From an uncultured bacterium (lineage in GTDB: Bacteria; Omnitrophota; Gorgyraeia; Gorgyraeales; Gorgyraeaceae), in NCBI GenBank assembly GCA_913009675.1, contig CAJVXD010000051.1:1-7760 (forward strand): a stretch of DNA of 7,760 nt. The letters are read 5' to 3'. The notes below the pieces were generated by a model. That model worked only from the letters and a program-made list of their open reading frames with translations. It was not told the DNA's origin and did not search any database. Numbering within the stretch: position 1 is the first letter of the stretch; each line of letters starts with the position of its first letter. Below are positions 1-7,052 of this stretch, piece by piece. Made by a program: the position numbers and the translations under genes.

Positions 1-133
1 TCGGGAAGTGGGCTGTCGTGGAGGTGTGCATGATGAGAATCAGTGCGCATGTGTCACCATAGAATATAAAATCAGGTGCTACAGTATACGTATATTTTAA
101 TTAAAAGAAATAATTATTATGTTTTTTTTTTTT
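1..133. other. Non-genomic read-through sequence plus T12 tract
   Basis: This stretch lies outside the P5 adapter, so it cannot come from the cloned insert. It ends in a run of twelve T at 122-133. On the reverse strand this reads as adapter, then A12, then unstructured sequence, which is the pattern seen when a sequencing read runs off the end of a short library molecule. In that read orientation it is G-poor. I find no gene, motif or repeat in it. Confidence 0.88.
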
Positions 134-191
134 AATGATACGGCGACCACCGAGATCTACACTCTTTCCCTACACGACGCTCTTCCGATCT
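134..191 (+). other. Illumina P5 / TruSeq universal adapter
   Basis: The 58 bases match, from memory, the full Illumina P5-side universal adapter, from AATGATACGGCGACC to the terminal GCTCTTCCGATCT. It contains an ATG at 135 whose frame happens to continue into the bamA fragment, giving the artefactual leader MIRRPPRSTLFPYTTLFRS. Genomic sequence starts at 192. Confidence 0.98.
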
Positions 192-1499
192 AACACAGAC
201 AGACTCGACATTACTTATAAGATCCTGGAAGGTGAGGTCTGCTATGTCAATAAGATTGATATAAAAGGCAATACCAAGACAAAGGATGTTGTAATCAGGA
301 GGGATCTCAGGATATATCCGGGTGAACGTTATGACGGCGATAAATTAAAAAGGAGCAAAGAGAGACTTTATAATCTCGGGTTTTTTCAGGATATAACATT
401 TGATGTAAAGGATACCCCTGTTGCGAATAAAAAGGATATGGTGGTCGAGGTAAAAGAGACCAAGACAGGGGAATTGAGTTTCGGGGGCGGGTTTTCATCT
501 ATTGATAGACTCATAGGTTTTATAGAAATAGACCAGCGTAATTTCGACCTTTTTAATTTCCCGAGCTTTACCGGGGATGGGCAGGATCTCAAGCTAAGGG
601 CTGAGCTTGGCAGCGTGCGCAAGGATTATCTCCTGAGCTGGACAGAACCATGGATATTTGATCATCCGCTCTCATTTGGGTTCGACCTCTATGCCAACGA
701 ACTTAACAGAAGCAGCTCCACAGGTTATGCGTATGATGAGGCAAAACACGGGGGGGCCATTAGATTGGGCAAGGAATTTGGCGAATATACAAGGGCGGAT
801 TTCAGGTATACGCTGGAGACCGTGGATATATCCGACCTGTCTGATACAGCATCCCAGGCCTTAAAGGACGAGGCAGGGAAGAATACGATATCCAGTCTTT
901 TCTTCCAGATGGCCAGAGACACAACAGATAATAGATTCAACCCTAAAAAAGGATATAGGGTGAGCGGTTCTATTGAAATGGCAGGTGGTTTGATAGGAGG
1001 GGATAAGGATTTCATAAAACACTTTAATTCCTCCAGTTATTATTCTACTATCGGACCCTTTGTCCTGGAGTTGAAATTGAGGACAGGGGTTGTTTCTTCA
1101 TTTGGCAGTTCGGACACCGTGCCCATCTATGAACGGTTTTTTGCCGGAGGCACTTATACGATACGCGGTTATAAGGAGCGTGACGTCGGGCCGAGGGATC
1201 AGTCCGGGGATGCGGTGGGTGGCGGCACTATGGCAGTAGCCAATGCAGAGCTCACATTCCCTATAGTCCAGAATCTAAAAGGGGCATTCTTTGTGGATGC
1301 CGGCAATGTATGGTCTATGCCTGACAGTAAGCCAAAACAGGGCCGTGTTACCAGCGGGGTCAAGGTAGGTATCGGGCTGGGCGTGAGGATAAAAACACCC
1401 ATAGGCCCGGTAAAATTAGATTTCGGTTTTCCTGTAAATCCAGATAATTTTCAAGAGGATAGCGGCAGGTTTCATTTTAGTATGAGCAGGGGATTTTAG
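192..1499 (+). CDS. bamA: Outer membrane protein assembly factor BamA, 3' part (5' end missing)
   Basis: This is the C-terminal 435 residues of BamA (Omp85 family), the outer-membrane barrel that folds and inserts other beta-barrel proteins. The first genomic codons (NTDRLDITYKILEG) look like the end of POTRA4. A full POTRA5 follows (about 73 residues, VNKIDIKGNTKTKDVVIRR to VVEVKE), containing the typical KERLYNLGFF segment. The barrel runs from GELSFGGGF to the stop, with the conserved loop-6 IRGY motif at 1161-1172. The protein ends in a terminal Phe (SMSRGF), the usual outer-membrane protein signature. Family members are about 750-800 residues, so the signal peptide and earlier POTRA domains lie off the insert. 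The ATG at 135 belongs to the adapter and is not a start codon. The downstream skp gene is the usual partner. Confidence 0.95.
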   Translation, partial: NTDRLDITYKILEGEVCYVNKIDIKGNTKTKDVVIRRDLRIYPGERYDGDKLKRSKERLYNLGFFQDITFDVKDTPVANKKDMVVEVKETKTGELSFGGGFSSIDRLIGFIEIDQRNFDLFNFPSFTGDGQDLKLRAELGSVRKDYLLSWTEPWIFDHPLSFGFDLYANELNRSSSTGYAYDEAKHGGAIRLGKEFGEYTRADFRYTLETVDISDLSDTASQALKDEAGKNTISSLFFQMARDTTDNRFNPKKGYRVSGSIEMAGGLIGGDKDFIKHFNSSSYYSTIGPFVLELKLRTGVVSSFGSSDTVPIYERFFAGGTYTIRGYKERDVGPRDQSGDAVGGGTMAVANAELTFPIVQNLKGAFFVDAGNVWSMPDSKPKQGRVTSGVKVGIGLGVRIKTPIGPVKLDFGFPVNPDNFQEDSGRFHFSMSRGF

Positions 1500-1507
1500 G
1501 ACACAAA

Positions 1508-1521
1508 AGTGTAAAGTTATT
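1508..1521 (+). repeat. 14-nt dispersed repeat in the bamA-skp gap
   Basis: AGTGTAAAGTTATT here is identical to 5374-5387 in the lpxA-lpxI gap, and its first 11 bases also occur inverted at 5348-5358. It can be read as the 7-nt units AAGTGTA and AAGTTAT. It sits in the loop of a weak inverted repeat, 1500-1508 (GACACAAAA) with 1521-1529 (TTTCGTGTC), which has one mismatch and no T-tract after it, so it is not a standard terminator. Confidence 0.5.
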
Positions 1522-1551
1522 TTCGTGTCTATAATTTTAAGTGGGGGAGTA

Positions 1552-2061
1552 ATGAAAAGAGCATTATTATTTACCTTAATAGGTATATTTATACTTTCTA
1601 TATCGGGTACAGCCCTTGCTCAGTCTGAGGGTAAGATTGGCTTTGTGGATCTTTCAAGGTCATTTGATGCATATCAAAAGACCAAGGATTTTGATAAGGC
1701 ACTGGAAAAGAAAGGCGATGCAAAACAAAAACAAAGAGAGGGGTTGGTTAAAGAGATACGGAAGATGAGAGAAGAGCTTGAGCTCATGAACGAAAAGGCC
1801 AAGGATAAAAAGGAAAAAGACATAGATGCCAAGATAAAGACGCTTCAGGAATTTGACCAGGATGCGAAGTCTGAACTTACCAAAGAGAGAGATGATATGG
1901 TCAGGGATATCCTGAAGGAGATGAACGATGTAATAAGGGGATACGGCGAAAAAAACGGGTATGCTATTATCTTGAATGACAGGGTGCTCTTGTATGGGCA
2001 GAAGACAATGGATCTGACGGATGATATTATAAAATTATTGAATGATAGTTACAAAAAATAA
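1552..2061 (+). CDS. skp: Periplasmic chaperone, Skp/OmpH family
   Basis: This encodes a 169-residue precursor of the Skp/OmpH family, a trimeric periplasmic chaperone that carries unfolded outer-membrane proteins to BamA. The N-terminus is a clear Sec signal peptide: MKR, then a hydrophobic core (residues 4-18) and GTALA, with predicted cleavage after Ala23. The mature protein begins with the family-typical strand [20 protein letters not shown] long, highly charged helical region follows, rich in K, E and D (about residues 45-125), forming the coiled-coil tentacles, and then a terminal strand-helix part ([13 protein letters not shown]). E. coli Skp is 161 residues, so the length fits. The ATG at 1552 is preferred because GGGGGAG lies at 1543-1549. 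A GTG at 1525 in the same frame would add nine residues before the signal peptide. Placement directly after bamA supports the assignment. Confidence 0.93.
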   Translation: MKRALLFTLIGIFILSISGTALAQSEGKIGFVDLSRSFDAYQKTKDFDKALEKKGDAKQKQREGLVKEIRKMREELELMNEKAKDKKEKDIDAKIKTLQEFDQDAKSELTKERDDMVRDILKEMNDVIRGYGEKNGYAIILNDRVLLYGQKTMDLTDDIIKLLNDSYKK

Positions 2062-2072
2062 AGGATAGAGAG

Positions 2073-3131
2073 ATGAAGAAGACACTAAGACAGGTAGCCC
2101 ATATAGTAGATGGGGAGATAGTGGGGGATGCAGGGACGGTTGTGACGGGCATATGCGGGATAAAGGAAGCCAGAAAAGGCGACCTTACATTTGTAGCAAA
2201 TCCCAGGTATCTTCCTCTCATGAACCATACGCAGGCGTCCGCTATCATTACATCAAAGGATGTAAGAGAGGCGCCAAAACCTATTATACGGACAGATAAC
2301 CCTTCCATAGCGTTTGCAAAGATGGTTATTCTGATGGCCCCTAACGAGATAAAAAGGCCGAAGGGCATCCATCCTACGGCTGTTATAGGAGATAAGGTGA
2401 GGATGGGCCGCAATGTGGCGATCGAGCCCTATGTAGTCATAGAGGATAATGCTGAGATAAAAGAGAATACGATTTTATACGCCGGGGTCTACATAGGTCA
2501 TCATACAAAGATAGGCAGGGATTGCCTTATCTATCCTTATGTAATAATAAGGGAGCGCATTGTAATACAAGATAGGGTGGTCATACATGCGGGCACTGTT
2601 ATAGGCAGCGATGGTTTTGGTTTTTCAACGGTCAAGGGCATACATCAGAGGATACCCCAGATAGGAAATGTAATCATAGAGGATGATGTCGAGATAGGCG
2701 CCAATGTTACGATTGACAGGGCGCGTTTCGACAAGACACTTATAAAAAAAGGGACGAAGATAGATAACCTTGTTCAGATAGCCCACAATGTGGTGGTGGG
2801 GGAGCATTCTATTATAGTGGCACAGAGCGGGATATCAGGTTCGACGACAATAGGCAATAATGTTACACTGGCAGGTCAGGCAGGGGTGATAGGTCATATC
2901 TCCATAGGTGACAATGCGGTAGTGGCGGGTCAATCAGGGGTAACTAAATCAATCCCGCCTAATGTATGCGTGTCCGGATATCCTGCGAAGCCGCATAGGA
3001 TTGCAAAAAGGATCAATGCCTGTGTCCAGAATCTCCCGGATTTATATAAGAAAGTGAAGATACTGGAGGAGGAATTAAAGAAGCTCAAGGCAGATAAAGG
3101 CATTAAATTCGAGACTCGAAATCCGAAATAA
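2073..3131 (+). CDS. lpxD: UDP-3-O-acylglucosamine N-acyltransferase LpxD
   Basis: LpxD transfers a 3-hydroxyacyl chain from ACP to the 2-amino group of UDP-3-O-acylglucosamine, the third step of lipid A synthesis in the cytoplasm. The 352-residue length is normal. Residues 1-95 form the uridine-binding N-terminal domain ([25 protein letters not shown]). Residues 96-310 are hexapeptide repeats of a left-handed beta-helix ([19 protein letters not shown] and on). Family motifs NVTIDRARF and [14 protein letters not shown] are present, the latter holding the catalytic-type His238. The closing segment [12 protein letters not shown] precedes a C-terminal helix (about 315-345) like the trimer tail of homologues. 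The start is 11 nt after the skp stop, with AAGGA at 2061-2065 region as a modest ribosome site, so the two are probably cotranscribed. The last seven residues are encoded by a heptamer repeat. Confidence 0.95.
   Translation: MKKTLRQVAHIVDGEIVGDAGTVVTGICGIKEARKGDLTFVANPRYLPLMNHTQASAIITSKDVREAPKPIIRTDNPSIAFAKMVILMAPNEIKRPKGIHPTAVIGDKVRMGRNVAIEPYVVIEDNAEIKENTILYAGVYIGHHTKIGRDCLIYPYVIIRERIVIQDRVVIHAGTVIGSDGFGFSTVKGIHQRIPQIGNVIIEDDVEIGANVTIDRARFDKTLIKKGTKIDNLVQIAHNVVVGEHSIIVAQSGISGSTTIGNNVTLAGQAGVIGHISIGDNAVVAGQSGVTKSIPPNVCVSGYPAKPHRIAKRINACVQNLPDLYKKVKILEEELKKLKADKGIKFETRNPK
3108..3128 (+). repeat. Three degenerate heptamers at the 3' end of lpxD
   Basis: The units are TTCGAGA, CTCGAAA and TCCGAAA, with a consensus near YYCGAAA. 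They lie inside the coding frame and encode the last residues of LpxD (about FETRNPK), ending one codon before the stop. Neighbouring units agree at 5 of 7 positions, so this is a weak array, but the 7-nt spacing matches the other arrays in the window. Confidence 0.5.
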
Positions 3132-3172
3132 GATTTTTCGCTTTTAGTTTTGATAGAATAGGAAAGAGTATT

Positions 3173-4486
3173 ATGGAGCAGAGAACAATTAAAAGGCCTA
3201 TTGGGCTCAGCGGTATCGGGCTTCATACGGGCGTCAGTGTAAATCTAAGATTTAAACCAGCACCTGCAGATACAGGTATCAATTTTATCAGGGTGGACGT
3301 GAAGGATTCACCTATGATAAAGGCAAGTATCATCCATACGCTGGACCAGGAGAAGAGTCCGAGACGGACCTCTGTTGGTAATGGTTCTGTGGAGGTTCAG
3401 ACTATAGAACATCTGATGGCATCTCTGTGGGCACTCGGTATAGATAATCTAATCATAGAGATAGACGGGCTTGAACTGCCAGGATTGGATGGCAGTGCAA
3501 GGGGATTTATCAATGCCCTGAAAGAGGCAGGTATTGAGAAGCAGGATGTCTTGAGGCGCGTTTATCAGGTGCGTTCGCCTATATGGGTGGAACAGGACGG
3601 GGCTATGATAATGGTCGTGCCGGACAATCAGTTTCGGATATCCTATACCCTTAACTATGAATACCCGCTTCTAAAGGCCCAATATGTATCCTTTACACTG
3701 AGTGAAGATATCTTCGAAAGGGAGATTGCGCTTTCAAGGACATTCTGTCTGGAGAAGGAGGTTGCGGGGCTGAAAAAGCGGGGTCTCGGCAAAGGCGCGA
3801 ATTACGAAAATACAGTCGTTGTCGGACAGAATGGAGTCATAGATAATGAGTTAAGGTTTGAAGATGAATTTGCCAGGCACAAGATACTGGATTTACTGGG
3901 GGATTTGTATCTTTTGGGTTATGGTGTAAGGGCTCATATAATAGCAGTGCGCAGCGGCCATCCGCTTAACCTGAAACTCGTGGATAGAATTAATCTGCAG
4001 AGAGAAAAGCTTCAGGTTAGCGGGATAAAGGCAGTCCATGTCGAGACGGGGGAGAGCGAACTGGATGCCAGCGATATACAGAAAATACTGCCTCATCGTT
4101 ATCCCTTTTTACTGGTAGATAAGATTATAGAGCTCGTGCCTGATAAGAGGGCAGTGGGCATAAAGAATGTAACTATGAATGAGCAGTTTTTTACAGGCCA
4201 TTTTCCCGGAAGGCCCGTTATGCCAGGCGTTTTGATCGTGGAGGCAATGGCCCAGGTAGCAGGGATATTGATGCTGAACAAGAAAGAGAATCTGGGGAAG
4301 ATAGCTTATTTTATGAGCCTGGATAATGTGAAGTTTAGAAAGACAGTGGTTCCTGGTGACCAGTTGAGGCTGGAGGTTGAGGTGGTAAAATTGCGCTCAA
4401 AAACAGTACAGGTCCATACGAAGGCGCTTGTAGGCGGCCAGGTTGCAAGTGAGGCGAATCTCTTGTTTGCATTAGTCAATGCGTGA
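3173..4486 (+). CDS. lpxC-fabZ: Bifunctional LpxC deacetylase / FabZ dehydratase fusion
   Basis: This is a 437-residue fusion of two enzymes. Residues 1-280 are LpxC, the zinc-dependent deacetylase that commits UDP-3-O-acyl-GlcNAc to lipid A. Visible are the zinc ligands His80 (TIEHLMASL), His236 and Asp240 (HKILDLLGD), the general base Glu79 and the second catalytic His263 (SGHPLN). Residues about 297-437 are FabZ, the 3-hydroxyacyl-ACP dehydratase, with [12 protein letters not shown], catalytic His343 ([12 protein letters not shown]) and Glu357 (VEAMAQ), 14 residues apart as in E. coli FabZ. The roughly 15-residue joint ([16 protein letters not shown]) has no stop or start between the halves. 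Such fusions are known in Bacteroidota and some other phyla. The two enzymes draw on the same hydroxyacyl-ACP pool. AGGAAAG at 3160-3166 is the ribosome site. Confidence 0.96.
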   Translation: MEQRTIKRPIGLSGIGLHTGVSVNLRFKPAPADTGINFIRVDVKDSPMIKASIIHTLDQEKSPRRTSVGNGSVEVQTIEHLMASLWALGIDNLIIEIDGLELPGLDGSARGFINALKEAGIEKQDVLRRVYQVRSPIWVEQDGAMIMVVPDNQFRISYTLNYEYPLLKAQYVSFTLSEDIFEREIALSRTFCLEKEVAGLKKRGLGKGANYENTVVVGQNGVIDNELRFEDEFARHKILDLLGDLYLLGYGVRAHIIAVRSGHPLNLKLVDRINLQREKLQVSGIKAVHVETGESELDASDIQKILPHRYPFLLVDKIIELVPDKRAVGIKNVTMNEQFFTGHFPGRPVMPGVLIVEAMAQVAGILMLNKKENLGKIAYFMSLDNVKFRKTVVPGDQLRLEVEVVKLRSKTVQVHTKALVGGQVASEANLLFALVNA

Positions 4487-4531
4487 GATGGTTAATTCTG
4501 TAAGAATGCTCATAACGGATTAAACGCTATA

Positions 4532-5329
4532 ATGAAGATACATTCAACAGCAATCGTAGATAAAAAGGCTAAACTGGCCGACGATGTAGAAGTCGGCCCT
4601 TATACTATTATAGGGCCCGATGTAGAGATAGAGGCTTCTACGAAGATAGGGCCGCATGTAGTTATAACCGGCTATACGAGCATAGGTAAGAATTGCTCCA
4701 TCTTTCCCGGGGCATGCGTAGGTACTATCCCCCAGGACCTAAAATATAAGGGCGAAGAGAGCCTATTGAAGATCGGGAACAACAATATCATCAGAGAATA
4801 TGTCACCATCAATCCTGGCAGCGAAAAGGGAAGCGAAACTTCTATAGGCGACGGAAACCTTTTAATGGCGTATTCTCACGTTGCGCATAATTGTAGTATC
4901 GGTAACGGATGCATAATCGCTAACCTGGCTACGCTGGCCGGCCATGTGTTCATAGAGGACAAGGTTGTTATGGGAGGCATTGTGGGGATTCATCAGTTTG
5001 TCAGGGTTGGGAAGATGGCAATAATAGGCGGGTGTTCAAAGGTAGTCCAGGATATACCTCCCTTTTCTACGTGCGACGGCCGCCCCGCCAGGGTGTATGG
5101 CCTGAATCTGCTCGGATTGAAACGGGCAGAGATATCCATGGATGCACAGAGGTCCTTGAAAAAGGCCTTCAGGGTTCTATTTCATTCCGGGGCCAGCCTT
5201 AAAAGCGCTATCCACGAGGTCAATGAAACCGTGGGTCATTTCAAAGAGATCGATTATCTGCTCGAATTTTTGAAGGGTTCAAAAAGGGGTGTATGCAGAG
5301 GCGATAGGGCACAGATGAGTGCGGATTGA
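4532..5329 (+). CDS. lpxA: UDP-N-acetylglucosamine O-acyltransferase LpxA
   Basis: LpxA performs the first step of lipid A synthesis, moving a 3-hydroxyacyl chain from ACP to the 3-OH of UDP-GlcNAc. The 265 residues match the family (E. coli 262). Hexapeptide repeats span about residues 1-185 (IHSTAIVDKKAKLADDVEVG onward) and a helical C-terminal domain follows (LNLLGLKRAEIS to SKRG). The catalytic base is His119 in YSHVAHNCSIG, with supporting His138 (LAGH) and His154 (GIHQF). The position matching the E. coli hydrocarbon-ruler Gly173 appears to be Gly167 (IIGGCS), which suggests a long hydroxyacyl chain rather than C10; this is inferred by hand alignment. The gap after lpxC-fabZ is 45 nt, and the ribosome site is weak (CGGAT at about 4516-4520), so translation may depend on upstream genes. 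Confidence 0.96.
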   Translation: MKIHSTAIVDKKAKLADDVEVGPYTIIGPDVEIEASTKIGPHVVITGYTSIGKNCSIFPGACVGTIPQDLKYKGEESLLKIGNNNIIREYVTINPGSEKGSETSIGDGNLLMAYSHVAHNCSIGNGCIIANLATLAGHVFIEDKVVMGGIVGIHQFVRVGKMAIIGGCSKVVQDIPPFSTCDGRPARVYGLNLLGLKRAEISMDAQRSLKKAFRVLFHSGASLKSAIHEVNETVGHFKEIDYLLEFLKGSKRGVCRGDRAQMSAD

Positions 5330-5332
5330 TGC

Positions 5333-5346
5333 AGACAATATTGTCT
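5333..5346. promoter_or_regulatory. 14-bp perfect palindrome downstream of lpxA
   Basis: AGACAATATTGTCT is its own reverse complement and lies 4 nt after the lpxA stop codon, just before the inverted repeat at 5348-5384. It has the form of a homodimer operator, but I know of no matching regulator in the window. A palindrome this long is expected about once in every two windows of this size by chance, so location is the main argument. Confidence 0.3.
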
Positions 5347-5347
5347 T

Positions 5348-5384
5348 AACTTTACACTTGAAGCCATGCTTTCAGTGTAAAGTT
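5348..5384. repeat. 11-bp perfect inverted repeat in the lpxA-lpxI gap
   Basis: AACTTTACACT (5348-5358) and AGTGTAAAGTT (5374-5384) are exact reverse complements separated by 15 nt. The right arm continues as a 14-nt exact copy of 1508-1521. A transcript could form an 11-bp stem here. No T-run follows (ATTGCTTTGC), so it is not a standard intrinsic terminator. It could stabilise mRNA, bind a protein or be a remnant of a dispersed repeat. Confidence 0.55.
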
Positions 5385-5415
5385 ATTGCTTTGCTACGGA
5401 GACGTGATTAATAAA

Positions 5416-6222
5416 ATGAAAAATAGGATTGCCCTTATTGCCGGAAACGGTAGATTCCCTGTATTATTTGCGAAGGCCGCTAGAGAGAAAGGTGCTGAGA
5501 TTATAGCCATAGGCATAAATGAGGAAACCGACAGGGCCCTTGAGGGCTATGTGGACAGGATATACTGGCTGGGTGTGGGTGAACTTGAGAGATTGGCGCA
5601 GATCCTGCTAAATGAGAAACTGACCCAGGCAGTCATGGCTGGCCAGGTAAGGCACAAACTTTTATTCGATAAAGATGTTAAGCTGGACAGCGCCATGCAG
5701 GACCTTCTGGAGATGGTAAAAGACAGAAAGACAGATTCCCTGATAGGGGCTATTGCAAGGTGGCTTAAGGATGCAGGTGTAACATTGCTGGATTCGACGA
5801 CATTCTTGTCAGATTATATGGCGGGAAAGGGCATCCTTACAAGAACTTCCCTTGATGCGCGCTTAGAGGAGGATATAGAATTCGGCAGGGGTATTGCAAA
5901 GTCTATCGCAGGCCTGGATATAGGACAGAGCGTTGTTGTAAAGGACAAGGTTGTCCTGGCAGTAGAGTCTATCGAGGGCACCGATGAGGCCATTAAAAGG
6001 GGCGCCTATTATGGAAAAGACGGGGTGGTAGTTATAAAGGTCTCAAAGCCCAATCAAGATATGAGGTTTGATGTGCCCATAATAGGCCCTGATACCATAA
6101 GGCTATTGAGCAAGGTAAAGGCAGCGTGCATTGCCATAGAGGCAGGAACGACTTTAATGATAGATAAGGAAGAAACCATTAGACTGGCAGATGAATCAGG
6201 AGTAGGGATTGTAGCGTTATGA
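5416..6222 (+). CDS. lpxI: UDP-2,3-diacylglucosamine pyrophosphatase LpxI (DUF1009)
   Basis: LpxI hydrolyses UDP-2,3-diacylglucosamine to lipid X and UMP, the fourth step of lipid A synthesis, replacing the unrelated LpxH of E. coli. With the ATG at 5416 it is 268 residues, the family size. The N-terminal domain opens with the signature IALIAGNGRFP (residues 5-15). The C-terminal domain carries VESIEGTDEAIKRG and DMRFDVPIIGPDT, whose Asp215 and Asp219 are candidates for the catalytic metal site, followed by AIEAGTTLMIDKE. The start is uncertain: GGAG at 5398-5401 is 14 nt from this ATG, while an in-frame GTG at 5404 is only 2 nt from it, and a TTG at 5386 is less likely. The 86-nt gap after lpxA holds a palindrome and an inverted repeat, so it may have its own control. 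lpxB does not follow it here. Confidence 0.93.
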   Translation: MKNRIALIAGNGRFPVLFAKAAREKGAEIIAIGINEETDRALEGYVDRIYWLGVGELERLAQILLNEKLTQAVMAGQVRHKLLFDKDVKLDSAMQDLLEMVKDRKTDSLIGAIARWLKDAGVTLLDSTTFLSDYMAGKGILTRTSLDARLEEDIEFGRGIAKSIAGLDIGQSVVVKDKVVLAVESIEGTDEAIKRGAYYGKDGVVVIKVSKPNQDMRFDVPIIGPDTIRLLSKVKAACIAIEAGTTLMIDKEETIRLADESGVGIVAL

Positions 6223-6230
6223 AATCAATG

Positions 6231-6275
6231 AACCGTCAGCTGCTTAAGGCTGACATCTGAAGACCGAAAGCTAAG
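6231..6275 (+). repeat. Degenerate heptamer array between lpxI and the GAF-ANTAR gene
   Basis: The gap can be cut into AACCGTC, AGCTGCT, a 3-nt break, then GGCTGAC, ATCTGAA, GACCGAA and AGCTAAG, followed by AG and the ATG at 6278. The units share an RNCYGAA-like pattern with the arrays at 6987-7052 and 7447-7508. GTCAGC (6235-6240) and GCTGAC (6249-6254) also form a perfect 6-bp stem. Confidence 0.55.
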
Positions 6276-6277
6276 AG

Positions 6278-6985
6278 ATGCCAAAGAAGAAACACACCAA
6301 AACCCCTGATACCATAGAGGCGCTGTCGAAGATCTCCAGGGCCATATCCAGCGATCTGTATTTAGAGGATATATTGAAGCTAATCGTAACCGTTACCGCA
6401 GAGGTAATGAACTCCAGGATCTGCAGTTTGATGCTTTTTGATGAGAAGAAGGAGAATCTTGTTATAAGGGCCACGCAGAGTATAAGCGAGGGGTATCTAA
6501 AGAAAGAACCGCTTGCTAAAGGGGAAGGCATTGTATGGAAGGTAACCAGGGAGAATAAACCCATTGTTGTCCCCAATGTCTTGAATGACCCCGGATATAA
6601 ATATAAGGATATAGCCCGAAAGGAGAACCTGGTATCTTTATTGTGCGTGCCTCTTGCTGTCAAGAATAAGGTGATAGGCGTTTTAAATTGTTATACGTCA
6701 AGGCCGCATAAGTTTTCGAAGACAGAGATAAATGTTTTAACAAGCGTTGCTAATCAGGCGGCGATTGCCATAGAGAATACGGAGCTCATGGTCAGGAGCA
6801 AGGTGATACAGGAGGAGTTAGAGACACGGAAGGTCGTAGAGCGGGCAAAGGGCATTTTAATGAAAGAGGAACATCTTATAGAAGAAGAGGCATTTAGAAA
6901 GATTCAGAAATACAGCATGGACCGGCGCAAGCCCATGAAGGAGATTGCCGAGGCAATCATCATGATGCATGAGATGAAACAATAA
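6278..6985 (+). CDS. GAF-ANTAR RNA-binding regulator (putative antiterminator)
   Basis: This 235-residue protein joins a GAF sensor domain (about residues 12-168, from IEALSKISRAISSDLYLEDIL to NQAAIAIENTELM) to a C-terminal ANTAR domain (about 176-232). The ANTAR part has the hallmark VVERAKGILM (186-195) followed by EEEAFRKIQKYSMD and KPMKEIAEAII. ANTAR domains bind paired RNA hairpins and stop premature transcription termination, as in AmiR, NasR and EutV, often for nitrogen genes. There is no receiver domain, signal peptide or membrane segment, so a small ligand in the GAF pocket or a partner protein probably sets activity in the cytoplasm. No histidine kinase is in view. The ATG at 6278 has AAGAG just before it. 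Glutamine synthetase begins two genes downstream, which makes nitrogen control a reasonable guess, but the target and signal are unknown. Confidence 0.9.
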   Translation: MPKKKHTKTPDTIEALSKISRAISSDLYLEDILKLIVTVTAEVMNSRICSLMLFDEKKENLVIRATQSISEGYLKKEPLAKGEGIVWKVTRENKPIVVPNVLNDPGYKYKDIARKENLVSLLCVPLAVKNKVIGVLNCYTSRPHKFSKTEINVLTSVANQAAIAIENTELMVRSKVIQEELETRKVVERAKGILMKEEHLIEEEAFRKIQKYSMDRRKPMKEIAEAIIMMHEMKQ

Positions 6986-6986
6986 A

Positions 6987-7052
6987 AGCCATCAACTGTC
7001 AGCTTTCGGCTATCAGCGGCTGAAGGCTGAAGGCTGAAGGCTGAAGGCTGCA
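6987..7052 (+). repeat. Heptamer array filling the gap upstream of queF
   Basis: The entire gap is heptameric: AGCCATC, AACTGTC, AGCTTTC, GGCTATC, a 3-nt AGC, four perfect copies of GGCTGAA (7018-7045) and a fifth variant GGCTGCA (7046-7052), ending at the base before the queF ATG. Left units 7001-7011 can pair with GGCTGAAGGCT at 7018-7028 (11 pairs including G-U) around a 6-nt loop, and in shifted registers with later copies. Confidence 0.9.
7044..7047 (+). promoter_or_regulatory. Repeat-derived ribosome-binding site of queF
   Basis: AAGG at the junction of the fourth and fifth heptamers lies 5 nt upstream of the queF ATG at 7053 and is the only Shine-Dalgarno-like match in place. Because every unit boundary carries the same AAGG, the site is part of the repeat itself. 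Confidence 0.5.

Noticed and set aside
135..191. ATG at 135 as the start of bamA
   Set aside because: It lies inside the P5 adapter, so the 19 residues before position 192 are not genomic.
1530..1535. TATAAT as a promoter -10 box for skp
   Set aside because: No plausible -35 box lies 16-18 nt upstream, and the site is only 16 nt from the start codon in AT-rich DNA.
1525..1551. GTG at 1525 as the start of skp
   Set aside because: The ATG at 1552 has a strong GGGGGAG site and begins directly with a classic signal peptide. The longer form would put nine extra residues ahead of it.
4495..4507. Small hairpin ATTCT-gta-AGAAT before lpxA
   Set aside because: Five AT-rich pairs with a 3-nt loop are expected by chance and have no T-tract or other context.
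7001..7028. ANTAR target hairpin with hexaloop upstream of queF
   Set aside because: The stem with a 6-nt loop is possible, but the loop reads ATCAGC, with A at position 1 and not the expected G at position 4. A second paired hairpin of the right form is not evident.
6987..7052. CRISPR array or larger tandem repeat locus
   Set aside because: The units are 7 nt with no spacers. This is a short tandem repeat, not a CRISPR.
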